NCBI RefSeq assembly: GCF_009688945.1
Contig: NZ_AP021874.1
Coordinates: 6,986,001 to 7,050,000 of the forward strand
Source: Desulfosarcina alkanivorans
Lineage (GTDB): Bacteria; Desulfobacterota; Desulfobacteria; Desulfobacterales; Desulfosarcinaceae
Reading direction: 5' to 3'
Length of the DNA: 64,000 bases
In this document: positions 59,695-64,000 of the stretch, piece after piece
How positions within the stretch are numbered: the first letter of the stretch is position 1
How the letters are laid out: each line of letters starts with the position of its first letter
Notes under the pieces: generated by a model
What the model was told of the DNA's origin: nothing
Databases searched by the model: none
What the model saw: only the letters and a program-made list of their open reading frames with translations
Made by a program: the position numbers and the translations under genes

Positions 59695-60414
59695 ATGCTC
59701 GACTCTGTGTTTCTCGCCATCAACGCATGGATGACCGGCGGTTCGGCCTTCGCCCTGATCGGTTGTTTCGCCTGGGGGGTGGTGAGCGTGATGTTCAGCC
59801 CGTGCCATCTGGCGTCCATCCCCTTGATGGTTGCCTATGTGGCCGGCCAGGAAACGGCCGTGGATCCCAAACGGGCCGGGCTTTATGCCGCTGCATTCAC
59901 CTCCGGGCTGTTTGTCACCATCGCAGTGGTTGGAGTGATCTGCGCCGGCCTGGGACGCCTGCTCGGCGATACGGGCCTGTGGTGGCAGGTGCCGGTGGGC
60001 GCCGTCTTGATCTGGGTGGCGCTGGGCATGCTGGGGGTGCAGGCCTGCGCCGTGTCCGGTTCCATGCTCTACCGGTTGAACCTGCGCGGCATCCACGGAG
60101 CGTTCGGGCTGGGACTGGCCTACGGCATCCTTTCCGGTTCGTGCACCTTCGGCTTTATCGCCCCCATTCTGGCCGTGGTGACCGTCCAGCAGGAATGGGC
60201 AATGGGCTCGCTGATGATGCTCCTTTTCGCCTTGGGCCATTGTCTGCCCATCGGGGTTGCCGGCAGTTCCATGGCCATGGTCCGGCGGCTGACGGAAAAC
60301 CGCGCCTGGCAGGAAACCGGGAACTGGTTTCGACGCGGTGCGGGGGTGCTGATCGGCCTGATGGGGATATACTTCATGGCCCGCCCATTCCTTATCGAGA
60401 TACTGAGTACATAG
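59695..60414 (+). CDS. CcdA/DsbD-like transmembrane thiol transporter
   Basis: 239 residues with six TM segments. Two conserved cysteines lie in the first and fourth segments (MFSPCHLASIP and GSCTFGFIAP), as in CcdA, which carries electrons across the membrane from cytoplasmic thioredoxin to periplasmic thiol proteins. It should serve the exported thioredoxin encoded just before. Confidence 0.9.
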   Translation: MLDSVFLAINAWMTGGSAFALIGCFAWGVVSVMFSPCHLASIPLMVAYVAGQETAVDPKRAGLYAAAFTSGLFVTIAVVGVICAGLGRLLGDTGLWWQVPVGAVLIWVALGMLGVQACAVSGSMLYRLNLRGIHGAFGLGLAYGILSGSCTFGFIAPILAVVTVQQEWAMGSLMMLLFALGHCLPIGVAGSSMAMVRRLTENRAWQETGNWFRRGAGVLIGLMGIYFMARPFLIEILST

Positions 60415-60427
60415 CAGGGAGGTGAAC

Positions 60428-60967
60428 ATGCTGCTGGAATCCTATCGTCTCGAGATATTCAACAACGAATGCATGCCCGGAGCCATGACCGTTCAGTGTT
60501 TCGCCCACCTGGACCAGGACGTCTCTGACGCATTGCCCTTCCTGAACGCCGAACTGGGCGGCCAGACCTACATCAAGGATCCGCCGTCGGTGACCTTCCA
60601 ACTGCAGGGCAAACTGCTCACCGTGCACGGCAGGAAGATCGCCGTCAATGCGCTCAAGGATGAAGCCGAAGCCCGCAAGATCGTCGAATGGCTGAAACGG
60701 GAGGTCAACGACGCCTGGGAACGGCGCGATACCATTACCCCGCGCTATGAGGGCCTGCCCCGGCCCCAGCTGATCCACATCCTGAAATGCCTGCCCCGGA
60801 CCAATTGCCGCGAGTGCGGCGAGCCGACCTGTATGGTATTCGCCGCCCGGGTGGCCGAGGGGGCCAAGGGCAGCGACGATTGCCCGGCGCTGACGCCAGC
60901 GGCCAAAGCCGACCTGGAGGCCTATCTGAAGCCCTTCGCCATCGATGGGGACGGCATACCCTGGTGA
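60428..60967 (+). CDS. Fe-S protein with PF04060-type cluster motif
   Basis: 179 residues. The N-terminal 110 residues are a soluble domain of unknown type. The C-terminal part has NCRECGEPTCMVFAARVAEG with Cys spacing CX2CX4CX16C, as in the [4Fe-4S] domain of corrinoid Fe-S protein and related redox proteins. GGGAGG precedes ATG 60428. Co-transcribed with arsC; it may donate electrons in arsenic metabolism, but this is inference. Confidence 0.75.
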   Translation: MLLESYRLEIFNNECMPGAMTVQCFAHLDQDVSDALPFLNAELGGQTYIKDPPSVTFQLQGKLLTVHGRKIAVNALKDEAEARKIVEWLKREVNDAWERRDTITPRYEGLPRPQLIHILKCLPRTNCRECGEPTCMVFAARVAEGAKGSDDCPALTPAAKADLEAYLKPFAIDGDGIPW

Positions 60968-60997
60968 CACACCGAACCGAAAGGATCGTGGAGGCTC

Positions 60998-61459
60998 ATG
61001 AACCAACCCATAAAACTTCTGTTTCTATGTACCGGGAATTCCTGCCGCAGCCAGATGGCCGAAGGGTGGGTGAATCACCTGAAAAGCGGCCTGATCCAAG
61101 CGCATTCGGCGGGGATCGAAACCCATGGCCTCAATCCCCTGGCGGTCAGGGCCATGGCCGAATCGGGGGTGGACATTTCTCACCACCGGTCCCGGCGGGT
61201 CGATGATTTTCTCGACGAGCCATGGGATTATGTCGTCACCGTCTGCGGTCATGCCCACGAAACCTGCCCGATGTTTCCGGGAAAAGCTAAGATCGTGCAT
61301 GTGGGCTTCGACGACCCGCCGGCACTGGCCAGAGACGAAACCACCGAGGAAGGGGCCATGGCCCATTATCGCCGGGTGCGCGACGAAATCCGCGCCTTCG
61401 CGGAATCCCTTCCCGAATCACTGAACCCATACCCCGACCAGGAGCCAATCGACCGATGA
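60998..61459 (+). CDS. arsC: Arsenate reductase (thioredoxin-coupled, LMW-PTP fold)
   Basis: 153 residues. The P-loop CTGNSCRSQMAEG (CX5R) is at residue 11, followed by the SAGIETHGLNP and the resolving cysteines in VVTVCGHAHETCPMFPG, which form a disulfide relay to thioredoxin. It reduces arsenate to arsenite for export. The stop overlaps the ACR3 start (ATGA). Confidence 0.95.
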   Translation: MNQPIKLLFLCTGNSCRSQMAEGWVNHLKSGLIQAHSAGIETHGLNPLAVRAMAESGVDISHHRSRRVDDFLDEPWDYVVTVCGHAHETCPMFPGKAKIVHVGFDDPPALARDETTEEGAMAHYRRVRDEIRAFAESLPESLNPYPDQEPIDR

Positions 61460-62643
61460 CTTCAGCCCCCGATAACACCCATGACCGCAAAATGACCAGC
61501 GTGTTCGAACGCTACCTGTCCGTATGGGTCCTGCTGTGCATTGCCGGCGGGATCCTGCTGGGGAAAATTGCCCCCGGTGTGGCCCGTTCCCTGGACGGGA
61601 TGGCCATCCGCGTGAACGGGGCGCCGGTGGTCTCCATTCCCATCGCCATCTGCCTTTTTTTCATGATGTACCCCATCATGGTCAAGATCGATTTCGGCGA
61701 GGTCATCAAGGCCGGAAAAAGCGGCAAACCGGTGTTTCTCACCCTGTTTATCAACTGGGCCGTCAAGCCCTTTACCATGTATGCCATCGCCCTTTTTTTC
61801 CTGGGCACGCTTTTTTACGGTTTCATCGGGCCGGATGCCACGGATCTGGTCAAGATGCCCTTCGGCCTGGACCTGCCCGTGGGGGCCTCCCACGGTGCCG
61901 GCACCGTGGTCCTGGCCGACGGCATCAAGATGCTGGAAGTGCCCCTGTGGCGCAGCTACCTGGCCGGCTGCATTCTTTTGGGCATCGCGCCGTGCACGGC
62001 CATGGTGCTGGTGTGGGGCTTTCTGTCCCGCGGCAACGACGGCTTGACCCTGGTGATGGTGGCCATCAACTCGCTGACCATGCTGCTGCTCTACGGCGTG
62101 CTGGGGGGCTTTTTGCTGGGTGTGGGACGGCTGCCGGTGCCCTGGCAGGCGCTTTTGCTGTCCATCGGCATTTACGTGGCCCTGCCACTGGTGGCCGGCT
62201 ACTTTTCCCGACGCTGGATCATCGCCGCCAGGGGAGAGGCGTGGTTCAAGGAGAAGTTTCTGCACGTGCTCACGCCCATCACCATCCTTGCCCTGCTGCT
62301 CACCCTGGTGCTGCTCTTCTCGTTCAAGGGAGAGGTAATTCTGGGCAACCCATTGACCATCGTCTGGATCGCGGTGCCGCTGTTCATCCAGACGGTGCTC
62401 ATTTTCTGCCTGGGATACGGCCTGGCGCGACTGCTGAAGCTGCGCTACGAGGATGCCGCACCCGCGGCCATGATCGGGGCATCGAACCACTTCGAAGTGG
62501 CCATCGCCACCTCGACCATGCTGTTCGGCCTGTCATCCGGGGCGGCCCTGGCCACGGTGGTGGGCGTGCTCATCGAGGTGCCGGTGATGCTCATGCTGGT
62601 CAAGGTCTGCCTCAATACCCGATCGTGGTTCAGGCCGGCTTGA
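61456..62643 (+). CDS. acr3: ACR3-family arsenite efflux transporter
   Basis: 395 residues with ten TM segments. The family motif GIAPCTAMVLVWGFLSRGND, with the cysteine needed for As(III) transport in TM4, is at about residue 175; EVAIATSTMLFGL and FINWAVKPFTMYAIALFF are also typical. It exports the arsenite produced by ArsC. It ends the operon. Confidence 0.95.
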   Translation: MTSAPDNTHDRKMTSVFERYLSVWVLLCIAGGILLGKIAPGVARSLDGMAIRVNGAPVVSIPIAICLFFMMYPIMVKIDFGEVIKAGKSGKPVFLTLFINWAVKPFTMYAIALFFLGTLFYGFIGPDATDLVKMPFGLDLPVGASHGAGTVVLADGIKMLEVPLWRSYLAGCILLGIAPCTAMVLVWGFLSRGNDGLTLVMVAINSLTMLLLYGVLGGFLLGVGRLPVPWQALLLSIGIYVALPLVAGYFSRRWIIAARGEAWFKEKFLHVLTPITILALLLTLVLLFSFKGEVILGNPLTIVWIAVPLFIQTVLIFCLGYGLARLLKLRYEDAAPAAMIGASNHFEVAIATSTMLFGLSSGAALATVVGVLIEVPVMLMLVKVCLNTRSWFRPA

Positions 62644-62766
62644 CGCCCCAGGGTGACCCGGCTGCGCCGGGTGTGCGAAGCGGATTCAGGCCGGTCGCCG
62701 CACCTTGACTTTTGCCGGGGTTCGTGCCTATGGACACCAATTTCCAATCAACCGGGAGGTGAAGAC

Positions 62767-63174
62767 ATGAAACCGATCAGAACGACCGCCAAGCCGGTCA
62801 GCTGGCTGATGGCGATCCTCATGATGGTCATCGCAGCCCCCTGTCCGACCGTTTTTGCTGCCATGGTCACTGCCGAAACGATTCTCGACGCGGACCGCGT
62901 CGCCGATGCACGGGCCTATGTCGACGCCGTGCTGTCCAGGGAAGAGGTCACATCCGCCCTGACTGCCCAGGGCATAGACGTGCGTGAGGCCATGCTGAGA
63001 ACCCGCGCGCTTTCCGATGCCGAGATCCTCAGCCTGGCCGACCGGATGGAACACCTGCCCGCCGGAGGGGGCGCGTTCGAAACGGTCCTCGTCGTCGGCC
63101 TGATCGTTTTTCTGGTGCTGCTGTTTACGGATATTGCCGGCGCGACCGATATTTTTCCTTTTGTCAGAAAATAA
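62767..63174 (+). CDS. PA2779-family protein
   Basis: 135 residues. A signal sequence or N-terminal TM (about 11-32) is followed by a short helical region (SREEVTSALTAQGIDVREAM) and a second TM near the C-terminus (FETVLVVGLIVFLVLLFTDI). This is the arrangement of PA2779-like proteins, which are found beside PA2778-type cysteine peptidases. GGGAGG precedes ATG 62767. Function unknown. Confidence 0.78.
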   Translation: MKPIRTTAKPVSWLMAILMMVIAAPCPTVFAAMVTAETILDADRVADARAYVDAVLSREEVTSALTAQGIDVREAMLRTRALSDAEILSLADRMEHLPAGGGAFETVLVVGLIVFLVLLFTDIAGATDIFPFVRK

Positions 63175-64000
63175 CACCCCGATCACGACTGTTTGCGGAT
63201 CCCAAGCAGGCGGCCGGCACCGGTGCCGATTCGCACTGATCCTGGCACTGGCTGCGGCCATGGCCGGTTGTGCGGGGCCCGGTGTGATCAGGTGGCCCGC
63301 AGCCACAGGCGACTCCCCTGATCCATACCTGCTGTCCACGGTTCCCTTTTTCCCCCAGGAGGACAATCAGTGCGGCCCGGCGGCCCTGGCGATGGCACTG
63401 GCATGGAGCGGCGTGCCGGCCACTCCCCGGGGGCTGGCGGATCAGGTCTTCACACCGGCGCTGAAGGGCAGCCTTCAGCCGGCGATGATCGCAGCCGTGC
63501 GCAGGCACGGCAGGATTGCCTGCCTGCTGGCCGGACCGGAGTCCCTGATCGAAGAAATCGCCGCCGGGCACCCCGTCATCGTGCTTCAGAACCTGGGGCT
63601 TTCCTGGTATCCCGTCTGGCACTATGCCGTTGTGGTTGGACTGGACCTCGATGGCGGCCAGGTGATCCTGCACTCAGGAACGACCCCCGGCAAGCCGGTT
63701 TCCCTCAAAACCTTTGAAACCACCTGGGCACGAAGCGGCTTCTGGGGCCTGATGGTGCTGCCGCCGTCCCGGCTGCCCGCCGCCGCCAGCGAAAAGGATT
63801 ACCTGCTGGCCGTCGGCCAGCTGGAACGCCTGGGCCGCTGGGAAACCGCCGCCCGGGGTTATGCGACCGCCCTGACCCGCTGGCCGGACAGCCTGCCTGC
63901 CCGCATGGGGCTGGGGGTGTGTCGATACGAGACCGGAGACCTGCAATCGGCCGAGGCGATTTTCCGGGCCGCGACGGTCACGTTTCCCGGAGAAGGCGCC
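63161..64000 (+). CDS. PA2778-family cysteine peptidase lipoprotein with TPR repeats (3' truncated)
   Basis: Runs off the right edge; 280 codons visible. The signal FALILALAAAMAGC ends in a lipobox-like Cys, so it is probably a lipoprotein. The peptidase C39-like domain has the Cys in EDNQCGPAAL and the His in YPVWHYAVVVG, and TPR-like helices follow (LGRWETAARGYATALTRWP). The only suitable start is TTG at 63161, overlapping the PA2779-like stop by 14 bases, with no clear ribosome binding site. The pair is known from Pseudomonas and other bacteria. Confidence 0.75.
   Translation, partial: MSENNTPITTVCGSQAGGRHRCRFALILALAAAMAGCAGPGVIRWPAATGDSPDPYLLSTVPFFPQEDNQCGPAALAMALAWSGVPATPRGLADQVFTPALKGSLQPAMIAAVRRHGRIACLLAGPESLIEEIAAGHPVIVLQNLGLSWYPVWHYAVVVGLDLDGGQVILHSGTTPGKPVSLKTFETTWARSGFWGLMVLPPSRLPAAASEKDYLLAVGQLERLGRWETAARGYATALTRWPDSLPARMGLGVCRYETGDLQSAEAIFRAATVTFPGEGA

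Overview
The window comes from a GC-rich (about 60%), strictly anaerobic bacterium, most likely a sulfate-reducing member of the Desulfobacterales (Desulfosarcina-like). This is inferred from gene content: an oxygen-independent (cbi-type) cobalamin pathway, a thiC-like 5-hydroxybenzimidazole synthase next to cobT, a tungsten-type aldehyde:ferredoxin oxidoreductase in a cluster of HdrA/MvhD/NapG/NapH-like proteins, and long palindromic intergenic elements. No rRNA, tRNA, CRISPR array, prophage or transposase was seen.

Layout. 0-1.4 kb: the end of a bzaF/thiC-type gene and cobT, i.e. lower-ligand synthesis and activation for vitamin B12. 1.4-23 kb: mostly housekeeping genes on both strands (tyrS, yigZ, two membrane proteins, a CPBP protease with a HEAT-repeat membrane protein, thiolase, an AI-2E-type transporter, gyrA, gpsA, radC, pgk, a DedA-like protein, an alpha/beta hydrolase, yhbY, a class A PBP), with small genes at 9.4, 15.5 and 20.4 kb. 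23-26 kb: a His-rich protein, a pterin-binding corrinoid methyltransferase and a U32 peptidase-family protein.

26-39 kb is a minus-strand cobalamin locus reading mltG-cbiD-cbiE/T-cbiF-cbiG-cbiH-cobO-cbiP-cobU-cobS-cobD-cbiB, then a terminator, then cbiR (cobamide remodelling). Many junctions are 4-base stop/start overlaps and several starts are GTG or TTG. With bzaF-cobT at the left edge, the organism seems able both to make a benzimidazolyl cobamide and to remodel imported ones. cbiA, cbiC, cbiJ, cbiK/X and cbiL are not in the window.

39-52.5 kb is the most unusual block. A PAS-GAF histidine kinase and NarL-type regulator precede a plus-strand operon: a Tat-type four-cluster ferredoxin, an AOR-family tungstoenzyme, a second Tat-type ferredoxin, two HdrA-like flavoproteins, an MvhD-like protein, a dicluster Fe-S protein, a 42-residue Cys-rich ORF, an HdrC-like protein, a ferredoxin-NapH fusion and moaA. 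A TACCCA/TGGGTA dyad lies just upstream of a plausible promoter for the operon. The set looks like an electron-transfer chain linking an aldehyde- or acyl-type oxidoreductase to flavin-based electron confurcation and/or the quinone pool; its substrate is unknown.

52.7-56.9 kb: a radical SAM protein with CX4CX2C spacing, a 145-base palindromic element, a YkgJ-like protein, and a chemoreceptor with a C-terminal CZB zinc-binding domain behind a near-consensus sigma-28 promoter. 57-62.6 kb: an arsenic/metalloid island (arsR, permease, two thioredoxin-like proteins, a CcdA-like protein, an Fe-S protein, arsC, acr3). The right edge holds a PA2779/PA2778-like pair, the second gene running off the window.
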